A stretch of 64,000 nucleotides of DNA from Bacteroidales bacterium (GCA_015060245.1 SUYU01000011.1:22834-86833), one strand, 5' to 3'; positions 18,260-28,349 are shown, counted from the stretch's first letter. Made by a program: numbers and translations. The notes: generated by a model not told the origin, from the sequence alone.

Positions 18260-19192
18260 TTATAGTCCCATAACGAAAGCGGCGGCCTGGTCAAGTTGCC
18301 ATTTTGGGGTTGATGTGGCTCCGCATATGCCTACGCTGTCGCCCTCCTTGAACCACTCCTTTTCTATTTGAGACGTATCCTGGATATGGTAGGAGTGGGG
18401 ATTTGCCGATTTGCACAATTCATAAAGCACCTTGCCGTTGGAACTCTCCTTGCCGCTTACAAAAACTATCACTGATTTGCTCTTGGCAAACTCAACAAGA
18501 TTGGAGTGCCTTTGTGCCACCTGCCGGCAAATTGTGTCGTGAATCTTTATATATTTTTCTGCCTCTTCTGCCGTGCACCCCTTTGCCATGGCAATCTTCT
18601 CTTTTATGACGCTGCAGACCAGAGCGTACTCCTGCGGATCCTTGGTGGTCTGTGAGAAGATGTATATCGGTTTGGTAAACTCCATCTCCGATATGCCCTT
18701 GATGGAGTATCCGTCGCCGGAGTGGATCACATCAGTTATTACGGCATCACCGTTTACCTGTCCCACGAGGCCGTTTACCTCGGCGTGTCCCTCCTTTCCA
18801 AAAATTACAATCTGTCCTCCCGACAACTCTCCATCTCCATCTGCCGAGTTTATCTGGTCATATGTCTTTTTTATTCTCTCTTGAAGTTTGAGTACTACAG
18901 GGCATGTGCAGTCAATCAGCCGGATATTCTTCTCTTGGGCAATCCTGTATGTCTGTGGCGGTTCGCCATGGGCACGGATAAGCACAGTTGTGTCACTCAT
19001 CTTCTTCATCATCTCAATGTCAATGACTACCAACCCCTTGTGACGCAATCTCTCCAATTCTGCATTGTTATGCACAATTGCTCCGAGGGAGTAGAGTTCT
19101 TTGCCGTCAAGATTGGCTTCTGCGGTCTCTACGGCCCTTATTACGCCGTTGCAGAAACCTGATCCCTTATCTATTTCAACATGAAGTTCCAT
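18260..19192 (-). CDS. ispH: 4-hydroxy-3-methylbut-2-enyl diphosphate reductase
   Basis: Last step of the MEP isoprenoid pathway, producing IPP and DMAPP. Three conserved cysteines hold the Fe-S cluster: Cys in GSGFCNGV, in DCTCPVV and in SVGICGATSTP; the RAHGEPP and SQTT segments are also typical. The ATG at 19192 gives MELHVEIDKGSGFC and 310 residues, preferred over an in-frame codon at 19222. A TAnnTTTG box sits at 19234-19241 on the minus strand. It is divergent from cmk. Confidence 0.94.
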   Translation of the reverse strand: MELHVEIDKGSGFCNGVIRAVETAEANLDGKELYSLGAIVHNNAELERLRHKGLVVIDIEMMKKMSDTTVLIRAHGEPPQTYRIAQEKNIRLIDCTCPVVLKLQERIKKTYDQINSADGDGELSGGQIVIFGKEGHAEVNGLVGQVNGDAVITDVIHSGDGYSIKGISEMEFTKPIYIFSQTTKDPQEYALVCSVIKEKIAMAKGCTAEEAEKYIKIHDTICRQVAQRHSNLVEFAKSKSVIVFVSGKESSNGKVLYELCKSANPHSYHIQDTSQIEKEWFKEGDSVGICGATSTPKWQLDQAAAFVMGL

Positions 19193-19233
19193 AATGTAGA
19201 GTATTTGTTGTGGAGGCAGCAAAACTGTCGCGA

Positions 19234-19241
19234 CAAAAATA
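19234..19241 (-). promoter_or_regulatory. -7 promoter box of ispH
   Basis: Reads TATTTTTG on the minus strand, 42 bases upstream of the ispH ATG. Confidence 0.4.
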
Positions 19242-19254
19242 GAAAAAAATATTG

Positions 19255-19262
19255 TACTTTTG
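19255..19262 (+). promoter_or_regulatory. -7 promoter box of cmk
   Basis: TACTTTTG ends 5 bases before the cmk ATG at 19268, which implies a leaderless or near-leaderless message. Confidence 0.5.
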
Positions 19263-19267
19263 TGCTT

Positions 19268-19990
19268 ATGGACAATTCAAGGATCATAATAGCAATTGAT
19301 GGCTATTCTTCTACAGGAAAGAGCAGTTTCGCCAAACTCATAGCGGGGAAATTGGGGTACATTTATGTGGACACCGGAGCCATGTACAGGGCAGTGACCT
19401 ACTTTGCGTACAACTGCGGCTTCATAGACAGGAGGTGCCGCATAAAGGAAGAGTGGCTCAAGAGGGCCATAGCCAACATAAGGATCACATTCAGGCAGAC
19501 CGGACCCGACGGCAGGTCGGAAACATATCTCAATGGAGCCAATGTGGAGAAACAGATACGTACAATGGAGATCTCCAACAAGGTGAGCCACATCTCGGCA
19601 CTCCCTTTTGTGAGAAGTTTTGTTGATGATATCCTCAAGAAATTGGGTGAGAGCAGGGGTGTTGTGATGGATGGCAGGGATATAGGAACGGCAGTCTTTC
19701 CCGATGCCGAGTTGAAACTCTTTATGACTGCATCGGTAAATGTGAGGGCGGAGCGCCGTCTTAAGGAACTGCATGAAAAGGGGGGCAACGAGAGTTTTGA
19801 GGAGGTACTCAAGAATCTTCAGGAGCGTGACCGTATTGACACTACCCGTGAGACTGCACCGCTTGTCCAGGCTCCAGATGCCATACTGCTTGACAACAGC
19901 AATATGACAATTGATGAGCAACTTGTATGGCTTGACGGCATAATGAAGGAGCGTTTCTCATTTGGACTTTTTGGGGAGGATGTGGCATGA
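19268..19990 (+). CDS. cmk: Cytidylate kinase
   Basis: Phosphorylates CMP and dCMP. The ATG at 19268 gives the usual start MDNSRIIIAIDGYSSTGKSS, where GYSSTGKS is the P-loop; the RLKELHEKGG NMP-binding part and DRIDTTRETAPLVQAPDAI are diagnostic. It has 240 residues. The stop overlaps the next start (ATGA), so it is translationally coupled to the phosphatase gene. Confidence 0.95.
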   Translation: MDNSRIIIAIDGYSSTGKSSFAKLIAGKLGYIYVDTGAMYRAVTYFAYNCGFIDRRCRIKEEWLKRAIANIRITFRQTGPDGRSETYLNGANVEKQIRTMEISNKVSHISALPFVRSFVDDILKKLGESRGVVMDGRDIGTAVFPDAELKLFMTASVNVRAERRLKELHEKGGNESFEEVLKNLQERDRIDTTRETAPLVQAPDAILLDNSNMTIDEQLVWLDGIMKERFSFGLFGEDVA

Positions 19991-20922
19991 GGATAGCGGT
20001 ACTTGATTTGGGAACAAATGTGTTCAACATGCTTCTGGCTTCATTTTCAAAAGAGGGATGCAGTTATATTGATGAGTTCAAATGTGCGGCAAAACTTGGT
20101 GGTGGTGGGCTTGCATCAGGACTGATTGCGGAGGAGGCATTCGGTACAGCATGTGCGGCCATGGAGCGCATTATGGCCAGAATTGAAGAGTGCGGAGGCG
20201 CAGATGTCATAATTCCATATGCAACATCCGCAGTGCGTGATGCCAGAAACGGCAACAGGTTTGTGGAAATCATGCGCGAGCGCTTTGGTCTGGATGTAAG
20301 GGTCATTCCTGGAGAGCGTGAAGCGGAGTTCATATTCAAGGGTATTATGCAGAGCCTGCCTGCAGAGGCCAAAAGCGGCAAAGAGAATGTGCTGATGCTT
20401 GATATTGGCGGAGGAAGCAACGAGTTCATAATAACAGACGGCAAGGAGATATTGTGGAAAGAGAGTTTTCCTATAGGCATGGCCAGGATGAGGGAGAAGT
20501 TCAATTATACGGAGCCCATCGGTGCAGATGTGGTGGTGGAGTTTGAAAACTACTGCAACAGTGTGCTGGAGTCTCTTTGGAGGCAGGTTGAGATATACCG
20601 GCCGCGGCTCTTTGTAGGCTCTTCCGGCTCATTTGATACATTCAAGGATCTGATGTTCGGGCCTGGGGTTGAGGCAATGCCGTGCAGGGTGCTGCCGTCT
20701 GACCAGTTGCTCGATTTGCATAAAAGGCTTGTGGCCTCAACGGCGCAGGAGCGTCTGGCAATGCCGAGGATGTCCCCTATCAGGGTAGATTACATCGTTC
20801 TGGCATCTGTCTTTACGCAGATGGTAATCAGGAGAATCAATCCTGATGTCATATATCAGTCGGCATACTCGCTTAAAGAGGGGGCCATGGCAGAGCATTA
20901 TCAAGTTTGGCTCAATAGTTGA
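19987..20922 (+). CDS. Ppx/GppA family phosphatase (exopolyphosphatase)
   Basis: Actin-fold phosphatase of the Ppx/GppA family, 311 residues: phosphate-binding loops VLDLGTNVFNMLLA at the N-terminus and MLDIGGGSNEFII in the middle, with YATSAVRDA and GEREAEFIF. It acts on polyphosphate or (p)ppGpp; at this length it lacks the C-terminal HD-like domain of E. coli Ppx. It overlaps cmk by four bases. Confidence 0.88.
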   Translation: MRIAVLDLGTNVFNMLLASFSKEGCSYIDEFKCAAKLGGGGLASGLIAEEAFGTACAAMERIMARIEECGGADVIIPYATSAVRDARNGNRFVEIMRERFGLDVRVIPGEREAEFIFKGIMQSLPAEAKSGKENVLMLDIGGGSNEFIITDGKEILWKESFPIGMARMREKFNYTEPIGADVVVEFENYCNSVLESLWRQVEIYRPRLFVGSSGSFDTFKDLMFGPGVEAMPCRVLPSDQLLDLHKRLVASTAQERLAMPRMSPIRVDYIVLASVFTQMVIRRINPDVIYQSAYSLKEGAMAEHYQVWLNS

Positions 20923-20950
20923 TTGTTAAAGCAGGGTAAAAAAAGTAAAG

Positions 20951-22114
20951 ATGAAGGTACTTATAATAGATGACGAGAGGAGTATCAGAAATACTCTTAA
21001 GGATATACTTGAATTTGAAGGCCATAATGTGGAGTTGGCCCAGGATGGCAAAGAGGGGTTTGAGAAGGCTTCTCAAGGGAATTATGATGTGGTGTTCTGT
21101 GATATAAAGATGCCCGGCATGGACGGCGTTGAGGTACTGGAAAAACTTGTCGAGAGCGGCGTGGACACCTCAATTGTAATGATTTCCGGCCACGGAACAA
21201 TAGATACTGCAGTTGAGTGCATCAAGAAGGGGGCATTTGACTTCATTCAGAAGCCTCTTGACTTGAACCGCATACTTATAACATTGAAGAATGCCACCGA
21301 CAAGACTTCGCTCATAAAGGAGACGAAGGTGCTCAAGAAAAAGGTGGCGGGCATTCCTGAAATAGTGGGCGAGTCGGCCGCAATAGTAAAGATAAAGGAG
21401 ATGATTGACAGGGTGGCTGCAACTGACGCAAGGGTGCTCATTACAGGATCGAACGGTACAGGCAAGGAACTTGTGGCAAGGTGGCTACATGAGAACAGCA
21501 ACCGCAAGCCGATGCCGTTCATTGAGGTCAATTGTGCCGCAATCCCGGGAGAACTTATAGAGAGTGAACTCTTCGGCCATGAAAAGGGTGCCTTTACATC
21601 TGCAATCAAGCAGCACAAGGGCAAATTTGAGCAGGCCGACGGCGGAACGCTCTTCCTTGATGAGATAGGCGACATGAGCCTTGCAGCGCAGGCCAAAGTC
21701 TTGAGGGTGCTCCAGGAGAACAAACTTACAAGAGTGGGCAGCGACAAGGACATATCAGTCAAGGTAAGAGTGATTGCTGCAACCAACAAGAACCTGCAGG
21801 AGGAGATCCAGAAGGGAAATTTCAGGGAGGACCTCTACCACAGGTTGAGCGTCATCATAATCCATGTTCCGCCTTTGGCAGAGCGCAAGGAGGATATTCC
21901 TCTGCTTGTAAACCACTTTATAAAACTTATCTGCACAGAGAACGGAATGCCTGTGCGCAAGATTGATGATGATGCAATAGAGTTGCTGCAGCAGCATGCC
22001 TGGACAGGAAACATACGCGAGTTGAGAAATGTTACCGAAAGGCTGCTGATTCTTGGTGGCAATACCATAACAAAGGACGATGTAATGGCGTATGCCACTC
22101 CTAATGTGTGTTAG
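20951..22114 (+). CDS. NtrC/NtrX-type response regulator (REC plus sigma-54 AAA+), no DNA-binding domain
   Basis: 387 residues. Residues 1-120 are a receiver domain (VLIIDDERSIR, phosphoacceptor Asp in VFCDIKMPGMDG, Lys in FIQKPLD). Residues about 135-370 are a sigma-54 interaction AAA+ domain with Walker A GSNGTGKE, Walker B TLFLDEIGDM and the sigma-54 contact loop as GAFTSA instead of the usual GAFTGA. The protein stops right after the AAA+ domain; there is no Fis-type helix-turn-helix. A kinase of NtrY type is encoded 1.1 kb downstream and is a likely partner. Confidence 0.9.
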   Translation: MKVLIIDDERSIRNTLKDILEFEGHNVELAQDGKEGFEKASQGNYDVVFCDIKMPGMDGVEVLEKLVESGVDTSIVMISGHGTIDTAVECIKKGAFDFIQKPLDLNRILITLKNATDKTSLIKETKVLKKKVAGIPEIVGESAAIVKIKEMIDRVAATDARVLITGSNGTGKELVARWLHENSNRKPMPFIEVNCAAIPGELIESELFGHEKGAFTSAIKQHKGKFEQADGGTLFLDEIGDMSLAAQAKVLRVLQENKLTRVGSDKDISVKVRVIAATNKNLQEEIQKGNFREDLYHRLSVIIIHVPPLAERKEDIPLLVNHFIKLICTENGMPVRKIDDDAIELLQQHAWTGNIRELRNVTERLLILGGNTITKDDVMAYATPNVC

Positions 22115-22183
22115 CATAACGGCTCTTGAACTCTCCGGTAGCGTAATGGTTGGAAAGAGGGTATGGAGTCGTCTGAAATGACA

Positions 22184-22220
22184 GGACCGGTCAGGATTGT
22201 TAATCCGACCGGTCCCTTTT
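22184..22220 (+). terminator. Strong intrinsic terminator after the response regulator
   Basis: GGACCGGTC plus GGATT (22184-22198) pairs with AATCC plus GACCGGTCC (22202-22215), a 14-pair stem with one bulged base and a 3-base loop, followed by CTTTT. Confidence 0.85.
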
Positions 22221-22243
22221 GTATAACTTTAATCTAAAAACAT

Positions 22244-22636
22244 TTATTCACGTTCAATCCTCAGTTGCTGTATCTGGTTGCCGTTTGCCTGAGTCTTTAC
22301 AAAGAGTGTGACCCTGAAGGTTTCGCCACCTGCGTTGAGGTCTCCTATGGCATATTTCATGGGCGCCTTTCCGCTTTTGTGTATTATCTTGAACCCTTTG
22401 GGTGTATAGTTTACAAAAAAATCCTTCATTATCTGGGTGGCCTGAACCTTGCTGCACTCATTGGTGTTTCCAAGAATGTCCAATTCCAGATTGCTGGCAA
22501 ACCATGCCGACAGGCTCTCCGCATCACCCAACTGGATATACTTGCCAATTGGAACAAACACATCCTGTGTCTGCTGCGCCTTTGCCCCTGCTAGAGGAAA
22601 AATTGAGAACAATAGAAGAATCAATGCAAATCTCAT
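22244..22636 (-). CDS. DUF4783 domain protein, periplasmic
   Basis: 130 residues from ATG 22636: signal peptide MRFALILLLFSIFPLAGAKA cleaved before QQTQD, then a small alpha/beta domain (SLSAWFASNLELDILG, VNYTPKGFKIIHKSGKAPMKYAIG). This is the NTF2-like DUF4783 family of Bacteroidota, of unknown function. It is divergent from rlmH and convergent to the response regulator. Confidence 0.8.
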   Translation of the reverse strand: MRFALILLLFSIFPLAGAKAQQTQDVFVPIGKYIQLGDAESLSAWFASNLELDILGNTNECSKVQATQIMKDFFVNYTPKGFKIIHKSGKAPMKYAIGDLNAGGETFRVTLFVKTQANGNQIQQLRIERE

Positions 22637-22701
22637 ATATAAGTTCGTTATCAGATATTCTAAAAAGTTGCAAAAATCAAGCCAATTTACAATTTTATTC
22701 T

Positions 22702-22709
22702 TAAATTTG
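22702..22709 (+). promoter_or_regulatory. -7 promoter box of rlmH
   Basis: TAAATTTG, 28 bases upstream of the GTG start of rlmH. Confidence 0.4.
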
Positions 22710-22737
22710 CAAGGATAGCCCAATTAATTTTAAAATA

Positions 22738-23211
22738 GTGAAGATAACGCTTTTACTTGTCGGCAAGACAGCCTTCCCATATATAAATGAGGGAATATCT
22801 CTCTATGAGAAGAGGTTGTCATTCTATGTGAACTACCGCAAAGTTGAAATTCCCGAACTTAAGGGGGTGGCCTCGTTGAGTGAGCAGCAGATAAAGGAGA
22901 AGGAGGGGGAACTGATTCTTAAAAACATCAAGCCTTCGGATGAGGTAATTTTGCTTGATGAAAGGGGTGAGTTCTTCACATCTGAAAATTGGGCACGCCA
23001 TTTGGAGAGAAAAATGACATATGGCGCAAAGGATATTGTCTTTGTCATTGGTGGTGCCTACGGCTTTTCACAGGAGGTCTATTCCAGGGCAAACGGAATG
23101 TTGTCGCTCTCAAAGATGACCTTCTCCCACCAGATTATAAGATTGATATTTCTTGAGCAACTCTACAGGGCATTCACAATAATAAAAGGAGAACCATATC
23201 ATCATAGGTAA
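22738..23211 (+). CDS. rlmH: 23S rRNA (pseudouridine1915-N3)-methyltransferase RlmH
   Basis: SPOUT methyltransferase of 157 residues that methylates pseudouridine 1915 in 23S rRNA. Diagnostic parts are LLDERGEFFTSENWA, FVIGGAYGFS and the C-terminal FLEQLYRAFTIIKGEPYHH. It starts with GTG; no ATG gives the conserved N-terminus. The kinase gene begins one base after the stop. Confidence 0.95.
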   Translation: MKITLLLVGKTAFPYINEGISLYEKRLSFYVNYRKVEIPELKGVASLSEQQIKEKEGELILKNIKPSDEVILLDERGEFFTSENWARHLERKMTYGAKDIVFVIGGAYGFSQEVYSRANGMLSLSKMTFSHQIIRLIFLEQLYRAFTIIKGEPYHHR

Positions 23212-23212
23212 G

Positions 23213-26200
23213 ATGCGCAAAAGATTGGAGAGTTCTATACGGAAAATTGCCGGAAAACTGTCGGGACCTTATAATGCAGTTATGAGGCACAGGACTCTTT
23301 TGGCCTTTCTGTTTACCTTGATCTTCTTTGCTGTATCATTTGTGATCTCTCCTGGAGGCTATACAGCCCGAGGCGACGCCTTCAAACTTGAGAAGAAGAT
23401 ACATCAGAGGCAATATCTGCTTGAAGAGTATGTACAGCAGGCTTTTGACAATCCTGTGGACCAATGGCTGGAGATTGAGGATTTTCCTCAGGATATGGTC
23501 ATCTACAAATACAATGCCGATACGCTCCAGACCTGGGTGAACCAGTTCCCGATCCATAATGATGATGTTGATGTGCTGCCGTTGTGGTACCGGTTGCACT
23601 ACCTCAATAGCAGGAATCTTTACAATACACCCCTGGCATATCTTACCGAGAGGGAGCAATATGTGAACCTCGGTTCGGCCTGGTATATAATCAAGGTCTA
23701 CAAAAAGGAGAGGGTAAAGATTATAGCAGGATTGCTTGTAAAGACCGAATATCTTTCCGACAATGCGGTGCTTGTGGGCAAACTCAATCCCGAGTTCAAC
23801 ATTGACACCAAACTCACCCTTACCCAATTCAATATTGATGACGGCTGGATGGTCAAGGGAAAAGATGGAGGGGTTCTCTTCTCGGTTGTTGATGATGTCC
23901 ACTCTGCGGTGAGGGGAAACAATGCTATTCTCAAATGGCTCTCATTCCTTTTGGCATTCATGACCCTCTATTTCTATTTTTATGAACGCAAGAATTTTAC
24001 ATCATTCTTCATATTCATTCTGGGCATTACGGTGCTCAGGTGCATAACATTCATTTATGGTGAGATGTTGAGGATGGAGGCTCCGCTCTTTTCACCCAAC
24101 ATCTATGCCGATACCGGGCTCTTCACTTCTTTGGGTAACCTGCTGCTGAACAACCTCTATGTGGCACTCGTGCTTTTGGCCATACATATCATCAGAAGAA
24201 GGCTGGTGCGCTTCTTTGGCCATACAACCCTGCGTAAGGTCGTGCTGACTCTCATGCTCACTCTATTGGCATGTCTGGCAATTGCCTACATACATGGCAC
24301 ACTGCTTTCACTTATAAACAACTCAAATATTGTACTGGAGTTGTATCATGTGGAGAGACTCAATATATATTCGTTCCTCTGCTACATGTCATATGGCCTG
24401 CTCTTCATGTCGCTGTTGCTCCTTTTGCAGACTATACTGATGTTTACCCCGTTTTACAGCAAGGAGTCTCTTCTCAAGCCAAAGAACATGTTGGTGTACA
24501 TATTCATTGTCGCTTCGTACATGCTTGCAGTAGTGTCGTGCCAGGGTTACAGAAAAGAGGAGCAGAGGTGCAGAATGTGGACCAACAAACTCTCCGTGGA
24601 GAGGGATCTGGGGCTGGAACTGCAGTTGAAGGAGATTGAGAACAAACTCCTTTCGGACCCGATAATAAGGACTATCCTCCGGGCTCATATTCAGGGTGCG
24701 GATACCAGGGGACTGCTCAAGAACCGTCTGAATGAGAATTATCTTCAGAACATAAGCCAGAAATATGAGATACAACTTACTATCTGCCGCCCTAACGAGA
24801 CCCTAATGCACAACGACGGCAAGAGGCTTGTTGATTGCAACTCATACTTCAAGAATGAGGTCCTGAGTGCGGGTTCTCCAATTTCAGACAAGTACAACTT
24901 CTTCTTCCTCAACAACTACAATGGACGTGTAAGTTACCTTGGTGTCTTTACCTATTATACACCGGAGGGTGCGGTAATGCTCTATCTCGAACTCAATTCA
25001 AGGTTCATGAAGGATGTTATCGGATATCCTGCGCTGCTGTTTGACTACAAGCAGGCCGACAATATAAACATGCCGAGTTTCTATTCGTATGCAAAGTATA
25101 CCGACAATGAACTCATCATGTACCGCGGCAACTACAACTTCCCCATTACCATAAAATCAGAGGAGTTTGAAGAGGGTTTCTCAGCATCCAGGTCGGGCAA
25201 GTATGCACTTTTCATCAACAAGTTCGCTCCCGACAATGTGATAATAATAAGTCGTCCGAAGAGGCCACTTTTTGTGTACTTCATCTCTTTCTCATACATG
25301 ATGCTCTTTTTCGGCTCATTCTTCTTTATGGTTGCCAGGGTGAGGCAGACTTCAAAAAGGTCAATGAGGGCAAGGCTCCCCAAATACTCTTTCAGACGTA
25401 AGATTACCTATCTCGTGGCATTGGCACTGGCTGTTTCCCTGCTTCTTATGGGTTTGGGAAGTGTTTGGTTTGGAGTCAGTTATTATAACAAGACCAACCG
25501 TATGCAGATGGAGGAGAAACTTCAGACCGTGCAGTCCACCCTTGCTGATTTCTGCAAATATATAGGGGAGTACAACGAACTTAACTCTGCTGACCTTTTC
25601 CAGACAATAGACAGGATGGCCAACAATATTCAGGTGGACATAAATATATATGATCCGCTCGGCAGGCTAGTGAGAAGCACGCAGCCGGAACTCTTTGAGC
25701 GCTATCTCATGTCTTCGAGAATGAACCATGATGCCTACCGTCAGATAGTGATTGAGAGCAAGAGACATGTTGTCAACAGGGAGCAGATAGCGGAACTCTC
25801 ATACTATTCGCTCTATGCCCCTATAATAAATATTGACGGCAAACTCATTGCCATTGTCAATATACCGTATTTTGTCCGCACAACAGATTTCAGTGGTGAC
25901 ATTTCATCAATTGTGGCGGCCATTATAAATATCTACATACTGCTCCTCATTGGAGCAATCCTTTGCGGTATCTGGGTATCCAATTCGCTTTCACGCCCAT
26001 TGGCAGAGATCAGCCGCAAGATGCATACTGTAGATGTGTCCCGACATGCTGAACATATCAATTATACCCATAATGATGAACTTGGAGTGCTTGTAAAGGC
26101 CTATAACCAGATGGTCGACGATCTTGAGGAGAGTACCAAACGTCTGGCCCAGACGGAGCGTGAGCATGCCTGGAGCGAAATGGCCCGGCAGATTGCCCAT

Positions 26201-26839
26201 GAGATAAAGAATCCCCTTACCCCAATGCGCCTGAGCCTTCAGCATCTGGTACGTATGAAGCAGCGCAATGTCCCTGGATGGGAGGATAAGTTTGAAGAGA
26301 CTGCAGGATCTATTCTTGAGCAGATTGATATACTTTCAGATACTGCCTCCGAGTTCTCAAGTTTTGCCAAATTCTACTATGAGGAGAGTTCTGTAATCAA
26401 TCTGTACAATATAATATCGGAACAGAAGATACTCTTTGATACAAGGGAGAATATAAAGATTCTGTTCAGCAGTTCTTTTGAAGATGCATTCGTCTACGCC
26501 CGCAAAGGACAGATCATAAGAGTTCTTGTCAATCTCATATCCAATGCGGTGCAGGCTCTGGAGAGTGTGGGACGTGGCTACATAAGAATATCGCTGCTAA
26601 TGGAGAATGGAAACTATCTGGTTTCAATAGAGGACAATGGCCCTGGAGTCAAGGAAGAGGATGAAGCAAAACTCTTTACTCCAAACTTTACCACCAAGAG
26701 TAGCGGAACAGGTCTTGGACTTGCCATCTGCAGCAATATCATTGAGCAGAGCGGTGGAACAATCGGGTACTCGCGTTCTGAACTTGGAGGTGCCAATTTC
26801 CACTTCACGCTGCCTGTCCATTATGGGCATGAGGCGTAA
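23213..26839 (+). CDS. Large NtrY-like membrane sensor histidine kinase
   Basis: 1208 residues. The first about 770 residues hold several hydrophobic segments (near 30-50, 240-350, 370-390 and 690-710) separating extracytoplasmic regions; a second periplasmic sensor loop follows a TM at about 735. Then come a TM (IINIYILLLIGAILCGIWVS), a HAMP-like segment, HisKA with phosphoacceptor His in QIAHEIKNPLTPM, and a HATPase domain (NLISNAVQA, DNGPGV, GTGLGLAI). The kinase core matches the NtrY group, whose partner NtrX would be the regulator at 20951. The ligand is unknown. It is much longer than typical NtrY (about 750). Confidence 0.88.
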   Translation: MRKRLESSIRKIAGKLSGPYNAVMRHRTLLAFLFTLIFFAVSFVISPGGYTARGDAFKLEKKIHQRQYLLEEYVQQAFDNPVDQWLEIEDFPQDMVIYKYNADTLQTWVNQFPIHNDDVDVLPLWYRLHYLNSRNLYNTPLAYLTEREQYVNLGSAWYIIKVYKKERVKIIAGLLVKTEYLSDNAVLVGKLNPEFNIDTKLTLTQFNIDDGWMVKGKDGGVLFSVVDDVHSAVRGNNAILKWLSFLLAFMTLYFYFYERKNFTSFFIFILGITVLRCITFIYGEMLRMEAPLFSPNIYADTGLFTSLGNLLLNNLYVALVLLAIHIIRRRLVRFFGHTTLRKVVLTLMLTLLACLAIAYIHGTLLSLINNSNIVLELYHVERLNIYSFLCYMSYGLLFMSLLLLLQTILMFTPFYSKESLLKPKNMLVYIFIVASYMLAVVSCQGYRKEEQRCRMWTNKLSVERDLGLELQLKEIENKLLSDPIIRTILRAHIQGADTRGLLKNRLNENYLQNISQKYEIQLTICRPNETLMHNDGKRLVDCNSYFKNEVLSAGSPISDKYNFFFLNNYNGRVSYLGVFTYYTPEGAVMLYLELNSRFMKDVIGYPALLFDYKQADNINMPSFYSYAKYTDNELIMYRGNYNFPITIKSEEFEEGFSASRSGKYALFINKFAPDNVIIISRPKRPLFVYFISFSYMMLFFGSFFFMVARVRQTSKRSMRARLPKYSFRRKITYLVALALAVSLLLMGLGSVWFGVSYYNKTNRMQMEEKLQTVQSTLADFCKYIGEYNELNSADLFQTIDRMANNIQVDINIYDPLGRLVRSTQPELFERYLMSSRMNHDAYRQIVIESKRHVVNREQIAELSYYSLYAPIINIDGKLIAIVNIPYFVRTTDFSGDISSIVAAIINIYILLLIGAILCGIWVSNSLSRPLAEISRKMHTVDVSRHAEHINYTHNDELGVLVKAYNQMVDDLEESTKRLAQTEREHAWSEMARQIAHEIKNPLTPMRLSLQHLVRMKQRNVPGWEDKFEETAGSILEQIDILSDTASEFSSFAKFYYEESSVINLYNIISEQKILFDTRENIKILFSSSFEDAFVYARKGQIIRVLVNLISNAVQALESVGRGYIRISLLMENGNYLVSIEDNGPGVKEEDEAKLFTPNFTTKSSGTGLGLAICSNIIEQSGGTIGYSRSELGGANFHFTLPVHYGHEA

Positions 26840-26869
26840 TTATGTTTTGAAATGCAATTGAGGCATGCA

Positions 26870-26904
26870 TCTCCTGTCTGGATTTCAGGTTCCTTTTCAG
26901 GAGA
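26870..26904. terminator. Hairpin between convergent kinase and der genes
   Basis: TCTCCTG (26870-26876) pairs with CAGGAGA (26898-26904). The T runs on either side are weak, so termination is possible but not certain. Confidence 0.35.
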
Positions 26905-26912
26905 GAGTCAAC

Positions 26913-28220
26913 CTATTTTTGTCTCAAGAAAATCTGCAAAGGACATCCACAGAAATTGAAATGCTCCCTCAATCTGTTCTCAAGATACCTCTTGTAAGGG
27001 TCTCTTACATATTGAGGCAAGTTACAGAAGAATGCAAATGAGGGGCTCTTGCTCGGCAATTGTGTGATATACTTGATTTTAATGTATTTGCCCTTGATTG
27101 CCGGTGGCGGATAGTTCTCAATCTCCTCAAGCATGACCTCATTGAGTTGTGATGTAGGGATTTTGCGTGAGTAGTTTTCATAAACCTCGGTAGCGGCCTT
27201 GAGGACATCAAAGATTCTCTGTTTGTTAATGACTGAAGTGAAAATGATTGGAACATCGTTGAATGGGGCAATGCGTTTGAGGATAGCCTCTTTGTACTGC
27301 TTCATTGTATTGTTGTCCTTCTCAATGGTATCCCATTTGTTCACTACAATTACACAGCCCTTCTTGTTCCTTATTATAAGGTTGAAGATGGCCATATCCT
27401 GTGCCTCAACACCATTCTGTGCATCAAGCATGAGAATGCATACATCCGAGTTCTCAATGGATCTTACTGCGCGCATTACAGAGTAGAACTCAAGGTCTTC
27501 GGTAACCTTGTTCTTCTTTCTCATTCCTGCAGTGTCAACGAGCATAAACTCATAGCCAAACTTGTTGTAGTATGTTGAAATTGAATCTCTTGTAGTGCCT
27601 GCTACAGGAGTGACTATGTTTCTTTTCTCTCCCAAAAGGGCATTTGTCATTGAACTCTTGCCAACATTCGGTTTGCCCACAATGGTAATGTGCGGAAGTT
27701 CCTTCTCCTCCTCTTTTACCGGCTCATCTTCAGGCAACAGTTCGCAAATTTTGTCAAGAAGGTCGCCTGTACCGCCGCCATTTACAGCAGCAATGCAGAA
27801 TGGCTCTCCAAGCCCCAATGAGTTGAACTCGTATGAACCGTACATCTTGTCGCCTGTATCAACTTTGTTTACAGCAAGAACTACCGGTTTTTTGCATTTC
27901 CTCAAGAAGCCTGCAATCTCCGCATCATAATCGGTAACACCTGTTTCAACCTCGCACAAAAAGAGAATGACATCAGCCTCCTCTATTGCCAAAGCAACCT
28001 GATCCCTGATCTCCCCCTCAAAAACATCATCGGAATTGCTGGTGTAACCACCTGTGTCAACAACAGAGAACTCCCTTCCGCACCACTCTGCCTTTCCGTA
28101 ATGCCTGTCTCTTGTAACACCTGCAGTCTCATCTACAATTGCCTGTCTCATACCTACCAACCTGTTGAACAGAGTTGATTTGCCCACATTCGGGCGGCCT
28201 ACTATTGCTACTATTCCCAT
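26913..28220 (-). CDS. der: Ribosome assembly GTPase Der (EngA)
   Basis: Double GTPase for 50S assembly, 435 residues from ATG 28220. The first G domain has GRPNVGKST and DTGGY and an NKVD motif; the second has [17 protein letters not shown] and NKWD; the C-terminal KH-like domain ends in [16 protein letters not shown]. An in-frame codon at 28268 would add 16 residues absent from homologues. Confidence 0.96.
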   Translation of the reverse strand: MGIVAIVGRPNVGKSTLFNRLVGMRQAIVDETAGVTRDRHYGKAEWCGREFSVVDTGGYTSNSDDVFEGEIRDQVALAIEEADVILFLCEVETGVTDYDAEIAGFLRKCKKPVVLAVNKVDTGDKMYGSYEFNSLGLGEPFCIAAVNGGGTGDLLDKICELLPEDEPVKEEEKELPHITIVGKPNVGKSSMTNALLGEKRNIVTPVAGTTRDSISTYYNKFGYEFMLVDTAGMRKKNKVTEDLEFYSVMRAVRSIENSDVCILMLDAQNGVEAQDMAIFNLIIRNKKGCVIVVNKWDTIEKDNNTMKQYKEAILKRIAPFNDVPIIFTSVINKQRIFDVLKAATEVYENYSRKIPTSQLNEVMLEEIENYPPPAIKGKYIKIKYITQLPSKSPSFAFFCNLPQYVRDPYKRYLENRLREHFNFCGCPLQIFLRQK

Positions 28221-28319
28221 AATTCTGATTTTAATGAATAACCTCTGAATATATATGCAACAGGTCACATAATCTTACATAGATCAGGTCCCGACAGCGC
28301 AAAATACACAAAGATGTTG

Positions 28320-28327
28320 CAAAGATA
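28320..28327 (-). promoter_or_regulatory. -7 promoter box of der
   Basis: TATCTTTG on the minus strand, giving a 5' UTR of about 95 bases. Confidence 0.45.
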
Positions 28328-28349
28328 CAAAAAGATGTCAAACAAACAG

